Below, piece after piece: positions 1-8,340 of a DNA stretch of 12,526 bases. The stretch is from Entrophospora sp. SA101 (Eukaryota; Glomeromycota; Glomeromycetes; Entrophosporales; Entrophosporaceae), in contig CAUDNR010000213.1 in assembly GCA_958430865.1 (NCBI GenBank), positions 43,885 through 56,410 on the forward strand, given 5' to 3'. The notes under the pieces were generated by a model. It was given only the letters and a program-made list of their open reading frames with translations, did not search any database and was not told the origin of the DNA. Position numbers and translations under genes: made by a program. The stretch's first letter is position 1, and the number at the start of each line of letters is the position of its first letter.

Positions 1-77
1 TTAGATAAAGGTGGTGCACCAGGTCCATACATATCAGCATGTTTACGTGCCTCTAAGATTGTATGTTCACCAACCTT
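1..77 (-). pseudogene. Inverted exon-3 fragment of the FYR-DDE transposase family
   Basis: The reverse complement of this stretch is identical over 77 bp to 3711-3787, the start of exon 3 of the transposase gene at 2338-6641 (reading VGEHTILEARKHADMYGPGA). Identity stops at 78, three bases outside the exon boundary, in what would be the upstream intron. An acceptor AG is still present in this copy. It is therefore part of a second family member on the minus strand whose remaining 3' part lies left of the window. No upstream exon 2 homologue is visible in the next few hundred bases, so the copy is rearranged or truncated. Confidence 0.85.
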
Positions 78-524
78 TGCTTACTCACCAAATCAAATTA
101 TGTTACTAATTGTTGTTAACACTCACTAATTAACCCTAACCTTGTTTATTTGGTTGCTAAAGCAAATAAACATGGCTTTTTACCAAAGACTCACAATTGT
201 TACCTTTTACCAAGGCACTAACTACACTTGTTGCTTTTATCAAGAAAATAATGACAATGTTTTTATTTTTAAAAGTTTTATTAACAATTAATTTTATTAG
301 TGAAAATAATGATTATATCACAGAGTTTATTTTATTAGAATGTTAATTATCTATCATTCTCTGCAAGGACCTGAAGTTATGCTTTTTCAAGTGAAGACCA
401 GAAGTTATCCTTAATGAAATTTTTGTTGACAAAGATAAAGATAAAGATGGGTTTATTATTGCAAAGTAACTTAATCAATCAATAGCAAAAATTAGTTTTG
501 ACAATAATAACTTGTGTTACATCT
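78..524. other. Gene-free stretch with one 10-bp hairpin
   Basis: I see no coding exon here. The only clear structure is a perfect inverted repeat, TGTTTATTTG at 143-152 and CAAATAAACA at 163-172, with a 10-nt loop. Two loosely similar TTTACCAA-containing segments lie near 180-225. No function is proposed. Confidence 0.5.
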
Positions 525-529
525 ATTTT

Positions 530-601
530 GGAACCGGTTCGTTCGGTTCTGGTTCTATTGGAACCGGTTCCATGGACCAGAACCGAACCGCCCCATCCCT
601 A
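530..601. mobile_element. CG-rich palindromic repeat, probable hAT-type transposon terminus
   Basis: This patch stands out from its AT-rich surroundings. It contains GAACCGGTTC twice (531-540, 561-570), the second inside a perfect GGAACCGGTTCC palindrome, plus further GGTTC/GAACC units. It ends GAACCGCCCCATCCCTA. Read from the other strand this gives TAGGGATGGGGCGGTTC, the form of many hAT element ends, which often carry sub-terminal CGGTTC/GAACCG repeats. The other end and an 8-bp target duplication were not found in the window, so this is a solo or truncated end, or just a dispersed repeat. Confidence 0.4.
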
Positions 602-2208
602 ATAAAAATTGTAAGATTATCATTTCCTTTTTTGTCACTATACAATTTTGAGGATCAAAACTCAATAAATTTTTGTACACTTTTCTATTAATTGAATGCT
701 GACAAAAACTATGCCAAATTATAATCATCACTTCAAAGAATATAACAGTGTCAATAACTCATTTTGGGGTTCTTGAGCCCGAAGGTCCTTTTTACTAGCA
801 TGGAACCCGTATTTGCACGACCTGTTTTGTTTGCGTTGCTCATAATTAAATAGCCATATCATTGAATAATAGAGAAATGCTTATTTCACATTTGATATTA
901 TAAAAACCTCCATAATTGTTTATAAAGCCAATAATTATACATTAAAATTAGTTGACCTTGAAACATGATTTTATCTAAACCGATCATGTATCATGTCATC
1001 AAGAAATGTTCAAGTTTAGCTAGTAAATGAGTGTGTGGGAATTGAATTTTTGTATTCAGCAAAAGAAAACTTAGATCCTTGGAAACTAGTGTTCCATGTC
1101 GCAATCCAAAAAAGGAAACAAAATGGTCGTAAAGGTGGTTGCAACCAGTGGTTGCAATCATTTTTATATGATGCAAAGGTGGTAGCAACCATCATCAAAA
1201 GTTGCAGCCGGTATCCTTATTGGAAACAATTCATGAAACAAAGGAGAGGTTGAGACATGCAAGAAAAATAAGATTTTGGGATTAGTTTTTTTGTGTGAAT
1301 CATTTTTGACTTAATGGCAGCAAATTTGACATGGTAATATTTCGTGAAACAACTTTTAGTTCGGAGCATCAAAATTAGCACTGGATACGAAGCACCTTAA
1401 CATCCATCCTATCATGTATTCATGATCAATGATGCGATTTTTAATAAAATAGACTATTTCATGGCCAGATGATTGAGTAGTCTAATGATTACCACAAAAC
1501 ATATAAATATACCTGCCAACAACACCCAAAAATGCAAAAGACATTGGTTTGGCTTTAAATGTTACATTCAAGTGCAAGGTATCTATATATTTGTTCGGAG
1601 CATCAACATTAGTCAATCACATTATTATTAATATTTTTATTTTATTTATTTATTTAAGAAAATTACATATACAAAGGGAAATTGTTTATGGATTTAATAA
1701 ACTTAATAAAAGATCCTTTGCAAAGAAGAACCATCATGTGAATCAAATGTTATTTATAAATTTGAAGATTTAGAAAAAAATAAAATAAACTTACAATTTG
1801 AATACTTGTAAAAGTGAATAATAAAGATGATTTTTGATAAGTTGGCATTAAATGATTGAGTGGGCCCATTTATTGAGTTTATGATTCTTTTATTTTGTAA
1901 AATCACATGTTTTGATCTTTTGATAGGTCTGATTACCATGCCCAAACCCATTCATCAAGCTTACCCATATATGAGATTTCATACAAATATATTAAATATG
2001 GAAGTGATTATTGAAGATTTGAATGACTTTGTAGTAGTAAATTGTGAAAGGATGTAATTATAAATCTGCAACTATTTATTATATTTATTTCAGGCGACTT
2101 TTGTTGAATACATTCTATCAATATTATATTGTGGTGTCAGTTTTGTTTTAATTGTTTTAATTGTCTTTTCCGTTTTTCATGTAAAAAAAAATTCATAACA
2201 CAAATGTA
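602..2208. other. Intergenic, no recognisable gene
   Basis: Several short ORFs exist (for example 1035-1253 and 1549-1773), but none shows a recognisable domain, and their AT-rich composition looks random. Structured elements are limited. A 17-bp direct repeat with one mismatch lies at 1131-1147 and 1175-1191 and includes the palindrome GGTTGCAACC. A 20-bp direct repeat with one mismatch lies at 1359-1378 and 1593-1612 (GTTCGGAGCATCAA-(A/C)-ATTAG). Nothing else is supported. Confidence 0.5.
1131..1191. repeat. 17-bp imperfect direct repeat around a palindrome
   Basis: AAAGGTGGTTGCAACCA at 1131-1147 recurs with one change (T to A) at 1175-1191, and the first unit contains the perfect palindrome GGTTGCAACC (1137-1146). 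A third partial GGTTGCAA lies between them. It could be a relic of a mobile element. No function can be assigned. Confidence 0.45.
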
Positions 2209-2241
2209 TTAATTGCCGATCCTTTTATAATCGGCAGAAAA
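2209..2241 (+). repeat. Left terminal inverted repeat with internal palindrome
   Basis: It pairs with 8251-8283. Within it TGCCGAT and ATCGGCA form a perfect 7-bp stem around a 9-nt loop (CCTTTTATA), so each transposon end can fold on itself. This is a plausible transposase-binding or processing site, by inference. Confidence 0.8.
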
Positions 2242-2337
2242 TTTCCAAAAATTAATAAAAAATTTTGGGTTAAGATAAATATAAGTTTTAATATAAATTT
2301 AAAATCTCAAAAGAACCAATATTAAATTCATTTCCTA
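2242..2337 (+). promoter_or_regulatory. Short 5' region between TIR and transposase start
   Basis: Only about 95 bp of very AT-rich sequence separates the left TIR from the ATG at 2338, so the promoter and leader must lie here, within the TIR, or in flanking host DNA. Candidate A/T boxes such as AATATAAATTTAAAA are present, but none is diagnostic. Confidence 0.3.
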
Positions 2338-5300
2338 ATGTCAAAAACGCATTTTATTCCTGTTACTCTTTTAAATAAAGGTGCTTTAATAAGTGAATTA
2401 CATTATGGACCATTTTCACGTTATTGGTGGCAGTCTTCTGATAATGAAAAAGTGTTTCCTATTCGCATTGGACAAAGAATAGTAACTAATCTGAATGGGC
2501 ATGACTTTTACATTGAAATAGTTCACGGGAATAAAGAAAACTGTCATCTTCCGGGTTACATTTGTGAAACTAAGACTGCTTGTAGTGCTAAAGAAACAAG
2601 CCCCACAAATGCAATTTCTAGTATATATCAACTAATGTTTGATAATGTGGTGACTAAATTTTCTGGTCCACAAGTTATGGGATGGAATGATGAAGAAATT
2701 GTCAATAAGCTTTTGATTATTGAATCTTTTTGTCCTTTTTATATTTTTTTAGGTGATTTGAAAATTTTCATCCACTCAATAGGACGTTCGGAGGAACAAC
2801 ATTTAAAAAATGGAGGGACTGGTTATCAATCATCACTTATTTATAAATACAAACAAAAGCAATCATTATTTGTTTCAACAATAGAAGATGATGTTTGTAT
2901 TATCAAAATTTACCATGAACATGAGATTATAGATTCATTCGAAGATACATCACCAATTGAAGTTTGGAAAAAAACTAACTATATTCAAAAATATGATGGC
3001 TATCAACTCTTTGGTTTAGATAATATTATTGTTCAAGATTTTATTAAAAAATATAAAGTTCCAAAATGTACACCAGATGAATGGGATAATTTTTCACTTA
3101 TGAAAAATCTTTATGACTACAATTTGAAGAGAAGGGCTTTTGCCAATATAGAATGGCATAAATTTTTTACTAATTGGTTGGAGAAGGAAAGTACAGTGAT
3201 TGAATTGTTTTCTCAGCTTGAAATGATTTACCAAAAAAATTATGCAATAAAAGAACGAGAATTATATGCATGGCAGGCAATGTTACGTGCATCAGGCTGT
3301 CATAATATCACACCATGGACCCAAGATGAATCAAAGGTAACATCAAACATCTATTAATTTGTTTATCATTCAAAAAGACTAATATTAGTTTATTAGTTAC
3401 AATTATGGACAAAATCTCCAGATCATATCACAGAAAAATCCACCATTCATTCTCTCTATAAAATGGGTTTTTTGGTAAGTATGCCTATTCATATGTCAAA
3501 CAATACTAACACTTTCTGGCCCTGTTTTAAGAAAGTTTTGAAAGGCAACAAAAAAAATCAAGATGGAAAACGGCATACATTATCAATTATTGCAAATGAC
3601 TTCACCTACCAAGAATTAAAAACAAATTTGAATGTAAGAGATTATGATTAGATAACATTTTCATTTGTATAATAATAAATATCTTAGAAATTAACTAAAT
3701 GACTTGTCTCAAGGTTGGTGAACATACAATCTTAGAGGCACGTAAACATGCTGATATGTATGGACCTGGTGCACCACCTTTATCTAAACCAGTTATCACA
3801 AGAACAAGATTAAATGAAGAGCAATTGAAGCAATTTGAATTGTTTTTCAATGACAAAGCAAATGTTAATATGAGTTCATATAAGACAGAAACCAAAACAG
3901 GGTTACCTGTGTTATACTTACAGGATTCTAAGAGCTCTTTATGGGAGAAATTTCATGAAGAATATCCAAATGGAATGCAGCATACTGCATTCATGAGCAG
4001 ACTTCAAGGGGGTAGATATATATATAAAGAGAATATGGGAGGCCTTTGTTCTATTTGTAATGAATATGGATATGAAGTTTTTTCAGAAATTGAAGACATT
4101 TTGAAAAAAGACATTGAGAATATTCACCTTCAGGTATTTGCACTGACACATCAGCATTTGTTAATTATTTTATATTCAAGTACTGACTATGTTAAATGTT
4201 AATATCAATAATTAGAAAAAATTAATTGAAGGATTGCAAACCTTGAAAAGATATTTACAAAAAGACATTTCAAAAGAGTTTATTGTTAATCCAGCAGGAG
4301 AAGCTCTTCATAGTGATTGCATTAGTCATTGCCTCCTTTATGCATTTGGGGAATGTAATCATATGCATTCAAATATTTGTAATAGTTGCAATTTTTTTTT
4401 TGAATTATTTGATAATATTCAAAATAATGTTAGTGCAGATCTCCAATCAATTATTGAAGAATATCAAAAAAAACTAATTTATTTTATGGGACACCATGCA
4501 AGAAAAACATACCTAAATGCTCAATTAAAAGCAAATTTGGCTAAATTAAATCATGAAGAAGCCTTGTTTATTGTAGACTACAAGATGAAAATATTGCCTA
4601 AAAATGCATGAGAGACTAAATCAGAGTTCTATGGTAAAAGAGGATGGACATTACATTCAGTATTAGTATATACTAAAGAAATTGGAAATGAGAAATTGAA
4701 GATTGATGCTTACGATCACTGGTCAGATGATACAAAACAAGATGCCTGGTTTACAGCATCATCCTTACATGCTGTATTAGAAGTTATAGACCCCAAGCCA
4801 AAAAGGATAACTGTAATGTCAGACAATGGTCCACATTACCACAATACCGAATTGATGATTATATTATCTAAATGGAAGGAATGGTATGATGTTAGTGTGA
4901 ACAAATGGATTTTTCTGGAAGCTGGAGAAGCAAAAACACCAATAGATTCTCATCATGCAACAGTAAATATACTTTTTGTTTGTAGTTTTTTTATATTCCA
5001 CATTAATCTAACCTTGAATTTCAGTTAACACATGCAATAAATTGTCATGTAAAATTTGGCTTTACCATTGAATCTGGTGAAGATATTGAGATGGACATAA
5101 AAAATACAGCCATAAAAAATACAGCTGGTATACATGTGGCTAATTTAGAACCAAATAGAGTAAAAGGTAAATAAAATATTCTCACTATTGAATGAGATAA
5201 CAGATATTAAATTACAAATAATTCTTTGAAAGATAAAACTAAAAAATTAGGTACGATAGCTGGCATCACCAATTGGAATGAATGGGTATGGCCTGATGAA

Positions 5301-6641
5301 GGTGTTGAAAAAGGTTATATTTTTGCACGGCCTTTACCAGGAATTGGCTCTTGGATAAAATTTTCTCCCCAAAAAAATGGAAATATTCTAAAGAATTATT
5401 CTATCGAAAAACCCAATCCAAAAATAAGTCAACACACACACTCAGATAAACCATGGACAATGCCATTTGTGGAATACAAAGGTATAATAATTGCATCTGT
5501 AATATACAGTGTGATTCAAAAAAAATGGTGGTTTGTAAAATATTGTTTTTAATGAAAAAGTAGCCAAAATTATGTAATAAAAATTATACCAGAGAATTGG
5601 AAGATCTTGGATTATAATATAGAAAAGTTTTGAAGTATATTGTTATGTGGGCTTTAGAGCAATTATTAAAGAAATTTACACATTTGAATGGTTTTTTCAA
5701 ATAATCAAATTCCTTTTATTTTCAATTGACAAAATTCTAGAAAATCTGGAAGTGTGAAACTTTATATACATAATCTCCAGAACTTTTGCTATAGACTGGT
5801 ATGATTTTTTATATAATTATTATGTATATGCTTGTGTCAGAGCTATCATTAAAAAATTCCATGTTAAAATTTCAGGGACAAAAATTTAGCAAAGTTCTAA
5901 AAAAAATCTATGAATTAGCTTTAGAGAAAATTGGCAATAGCATTTCATGTTTATTTTTTATTATTTAATAAAGTAAATGATAAAGCTTTCAAATGAATCC
6001 AATTTCATTCAACTATGTTGTGTAATTGTTGAGATATGTGATATTTTTGTGACCACCATTTTTTTTGAATCACACTGTATATTTTATTTACTGATTGTGA
6101 TTTTTTTTTTAATATTAGAAAATCCCATAGAAGAATGTGATATTGAAGTAGAGGTGAAAATAATCTAAATGAAAATTTTATCATTAAAAAATCTAAATAT
6201 TTTTATTATTCTAATTTATAGGATCAAATGATAATTGATTATGAAGAAAATTTGGAGTTAGATCAGTCTAAAAGGTTAATTATTGATAATTGATGACATT
6301 TATAATCATATAATTTTTTCTTACCTTAATTTTGCAATAGATTATTTGTTTTTGGGTGGGCTTTAAAAGAATTTCAAAAGAATCAAAAACCACCAATTAA
6401 AAGAATGAGTCCAAAGGTAAAAAACTTGCTAGAAATTATGTTTCATACAGGAACAGTAAATCCAAACCAAAAAATGACAGCTGATAATATGCACGAAGAA
6501 CTTTTGGAACATGTGAAGAACGAAGAGCTTGAAGAAGAAGAAATTCCAAAGATTTCGACCATTGTCAATTGGATAACTAGAACCTATGCATGTTGGAAAA
6601 AACAAATGGCAGAAGAAACATTGGACATATCTCATTCATAA
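2338..6641 (+). CDS. FYR-domain DDE transposase, nine exons, one in-frame stop
   Basis: Exons: 2338-3336, 3397-3633, 3714-4133, 4216-4962, 5025-5166, 5233-5481, 6119-6153, 6222-6274, 6341-6641. All introns are GT-AG, and all phases agree, giving 3183 nt and 1060 residues. Residues about 16-125 and 140-238 look like two successive FYRN-FYRC modules; the second has GYQSSLIY and then FEDTSPIEVW and LFGLDN, typical FYRC positions. The middle part carries Cys/His clusters (CSIC; CISHC and CNSC). A DDE-type core follows: VDYKM (D about 673), MSDNGPHYHN (D about 755), FLEAGEAK (E about 787-790) and DSHHA. The C-terminus is lysine- and glutamate-rich. A TGA at 4609-4611 falls where I expect Arg, so this copy is probably inactive unless read through. 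FYR modules occur in chromatin proteins; a targeting role here is inference. The start is the first ATG in exon 1. Confidence 0.75.
4609..4611 (+). other. In-frame TGA interrupting exon 4
   Basis: The frame is open on both sides (LPKNA before, ETKSEFYGKRGW after), with no splice signals that would remove the codon. In related fungal copies, as I recall them, this position is Arg. CGA to TGA is a CpG transition, matching the decay pattern seen between the duplicated 3' halves. Because it is not at a Trp position, it is a real nonsense change and not the reassigned code seen at 8341-11851. Confidence 0.7.
5097..5126 (+). repeat. 15-bp in-frame tandem expansion in exon 5
   Basis: ATAAAAAATACAGC occurs twice back to back in copy A and once in copy B (6961-6974), so copy A encodes IKNTAIKNTA where copy B encodes IKNTA. 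It is most simply replication slippage after the 1276-bp duplication. Confidence 0.85.
5507..6077 (+). mobile_element. 571-bp Tc1/mariner-type MITE in intron 6
   Basis: The ends are a perfect 26-bp inverted repeat, 5507-5532 against 6052-6077, beginning CAGTGTGATTC. It is flanked by TA on both sides (5505-5506, 6078-6079). Copy B of the tandem duplication has the same intron uninterrupted around 7350-7360 with a single TA, which proves insertion and TA duplication. CAGTG ends and a TA target are typical of Tc1/mariner elements. The interior has no convincing transposase; the short ORF at 5977-6168 crosses the right end and is not a gene. Without the insertion, intron 6 would be 64 bp, like the other introns. 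Confidence 0.92.
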
Positions 6642-6644
6642 ATT

Positions 6645-6755
6645 TAATTTTTGGTCAATAAAAACAAAATAAAATAAATAATTTAGTTTTACTAATTTTT
6701 GGTCCAATAAAAACGTATAAAATAAATTAAATAATTTAATTTTACTAATTTTTTG
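6645..6755 (+). repeat. Imperfect ~50-bp tandem repeat in the 3' region, copy A
   Basis: Two adjacent units begin TAATTTTTGGTC(C)AATAAAAAC and end near TTTTACTAAT, directly after the stop codon at 6639-6641. Each contains AATAAA-type motifs, so they may supply duplicated polyadenylation signals for the transposase transcript; that role is inference. Confidence 0.6.
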
Positions 6756-6897
6756 AGCTCGAATCTGTCTCTCCCACTAAGTAAAGTCTTTCTCAAGACA
6801 AATGTTTAAAAATTTTTTTTGATACATAAATTAAGATAGATAATATGCAAGTCATCACGTGATTAAAATTTTAGGTTAATATATTTTTTTGTGGATT

Positions 6898-7917
6898 GCA
6901 ATAAATCGTCATGTAAAATTTGGCTTTACCATTGAATCTGGTGAAGATATTGAGATGGCCATAAAAAATACAGCTGGTATACATGTGGCTAATTTAGAAC
7001 CAAATAGAGTAAAAGGTAAATAAAATATTCTCACTATTGAATGAGATAACAGATATTAAATTACAAATAATTCTTTGAAAGATAAAACTAAAAAATTAGG
7101 TATGATAGCTGGCATCACCAATTGGAATGAATGGGTATGGCCTGATGAAGGTGTTGAAAAAGGTTATATTTTTGCACGGCCTTTACCAGGAATTGGCTCT
7201 TGGATAAAATTTTCTCCCCAAAAAATTGGAAATATTCTAAAGAATTATTCTATCGAAAAACCCAATCCAAAAATAAGTCAACACACACACTCAGATAAAC
7301 CATGGACAATGCCATTTGTGGAATACAAAGGTATAATAATTGCATCTGTAATATATATTTTATTTACTGATTGTGATTTTTTTTTTAATATTAGAAAATC
7401 CCATAGAAGAATGTGATATTGAAGTAGAGGTGAAAATAATCTAAATGAAAATTTTATCATTAAAAAATCTAAATATTTTTATTATTCTAATTTATAGGAT
7501 CAAATGATAATTGATTATGAAGAAAATTTGGAGTTAGATCAGTCTAAAAGGTTAATTATTGATAATTGATGACATTTATAATCATATAATTTTTTCTTAC
7601 CTTAATTTTGCAATAGATTATTTGTTTTTGGGTGGGCTTTAAAAGAATTTCAAAAGAATCAAAAACCACCAATTAAAAGAATGAGTCCAAAGGTAAAAAA
7701 CTTGCTAGAAATTATGTTTCATACAGGAACAGTAAATCCAAACCAAAAAATGACAGCTGATAATATGCACAAAGAACTTTTGGAACGTGTGAAGAACGAA
7801 GAGCTTGAAGAAGAAGAAATTCCAAAGATTTCGACCATTGTCAATTGGATAACTAGAACCTATGCATGTTGGAAAAAACAAATGGCAGAAGAAACGTTGG
7901 ACATATCTCATTCATAA
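6898..7917 (+). pseudogene. Partial 3' copy of the transposase gene (exons 5'-9)
   Basis: Exon equivalents are 6898-7015 (exon 5 without its first bases and without an acceptor), 7082-7330, 7395-7429, 7498-7550 and 7617-7917, ending in TAA. Splice sites from the exon 5 donor onward are intact and all frames are open, encoding the same C-terminal segment as copy A with a few changes (for example M for T in the exon 6 start, K for E and R for H in exon 9). It has no start region and is a by-product of the tandem duplication. Because its exon 6 acceptor has the same phase, splicing from exon 5A into exon 6B would give a nearly identical protein. Confidence 0.8.
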
Positions 7918-7920
7918 ATT

Positions 7921-8031
7921 TAATTTTTGGTCAATAAAAACAAAATAAAATAAATAATTTAGTTTTACTAATTTTTGGTCCAATAAAAACGTATAAAATA
8001 AATTAAATAATTTAATTTTACTAATTTTTTG
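7921..8031 (+). repeat. Imperfect ~50-bp tandem repeat in the 3' region, copy B
   Basis: This is the same two-unit repeat as after copy A, displaced by exactly 1276 bp, following the TAA at 7915-7917. AATAAA-like motifs recur. Confidence 0.6.
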
Positions 8032-8250
8032 AGCTCGAATCTGTCTCTCCCACTAAGTAAAGTCTTTCTCAAGACAAATGTTTAAAAATTTTTTTCAATA
8101 TATAAATTAAGATAGATAATATGCAAGTCATCGCGTGATTAAAATTTTAGGTTAATATATTTTTTTGTGGATTTTTTTTGTGCTGCATTTTATGGTCATT
8201 TTAAAAAACATAGTAGATCGTCAAATTTTTACCCAAAATTTTAATAGTAT

Positions 8251-8283
8251 TTTTCTGCCGTTTATAAAAGGATCGGCAATTAA
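8251..8283 (-). repeat. Right terminal inverted repeat
   Basis: Reverse-complement match to 2209-2241 with a single mismatch, which also breaks one pair of the internal hairpin stem (TGCCGTT instead of TGCCGAT). It ends in TTAA at 8280-8283, matching the TTAA at 2209-2212. Confidence 0.8.
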
Positions 8284-8340
8284 AAGGAAAATAATTTGAT
8301 AGTTAAAGGGAATTTCGATTTATACAGAATATTCTTTAAA
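8284..8340. other. Short spacer between transposon end and TGA=Trp block
   Basis: Only 57 bp separate the transposon's right TTAA from the end of the next gene remnant. No gene or clear terminator hairpin is seen, so the transposon lies immediately beside the presumed endobacterial segment. Confidence 0.5.

Larger units (their letters stand above)
5033..6896 (+). repeat. Tandem duplication, copy A
   Basis: This unit starts inside exon 5 at TGCAATAAAT and ends at GTGGAT, covering exons 5 (most) to 9 and the 3' region. It is 1864 bp. Subtracting the MITE plus its TA duplication (573 bp) and a 15-bp in-frame expansion leaves exactly 1276 bp, the length of copy B. The 15-bp expansion (5097-5126) repeats ATAAAAAATACAGC and adds one extra IKNTA to the protein. 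The junction with copy B shows at most 1 bp of microhomology. Confidence 0.9.
6897..8172 (+). repeat. Tandem duplication, copy B
   Basis: This direct repeat of 5033-6896 starts abruptly inside exon 5 and ends at GTGGAT (8167-8172), after which the sequence diverges into the transposon's right end. By eye I count ten substitutions relative to copy A, about 99% identity. Eight of them fall in CpG or CpG-derived dinucleotides. Copy B lacks the MITE and therefore shows the original intron 6. Confidence 0.9.
2209..8283 (+). mobile_element. DNA transposon with 33-bp TIRs and FYR-DDE transposase
   Basis: The left end (2209-2241) and the reverse complement of the right end (8251-8283) match at 32 of 33 positions, starting TTAATTGCCGATCCTTTTAT. 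Similarity continues weakly inwards, with AAAATTTTGGGT shared near 2260-2270 and 8231-8242. The outermost TTAA is palindromic and could be the target duplication, as in piggyBac elements, with the element proper at 2213-8279. The interior holds one plus-strand transposase gene starting about 125 bp from the left end, followed by a tandem duplication of its 3' part ending about 110 bp from the right end. The internal duplication and MITE explain the unusual 6.1-kb size; without them the element would be about 4.2 kb. Confidence 0.8.

Noticed and set aside
1035..1253. 72-codon plus-strand ORF and overlapping minus-strand ORFs
   Set aside because: No recognisable domain, coding on both strands is equally long, and the stretch contains a palindromic direct repeat; most likely chance.
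2416..2631. Minus-strand ORF opposite exon 1, and similar antisense ORFs at 3695-3895, 6429-6635 and 7705-7911
   Set aside because: They are shadows of the plus-strand transposase exons with no independent support.
4134..4202. Exon 3 ORF continuing to a stop at 4200-4202
   Set aside because: A donor at 4134 and acceptor ending at 4215 give a phase-0 intron that joins two homologous segments; the residues after HLQ look intronic.
5977..6168. 63-codon plus-strand ORF at the MITE right end
   Set aside because: It runs from MITE interior across the TIR and intron 6 into exon 7, so it is an artefact of the insertion.
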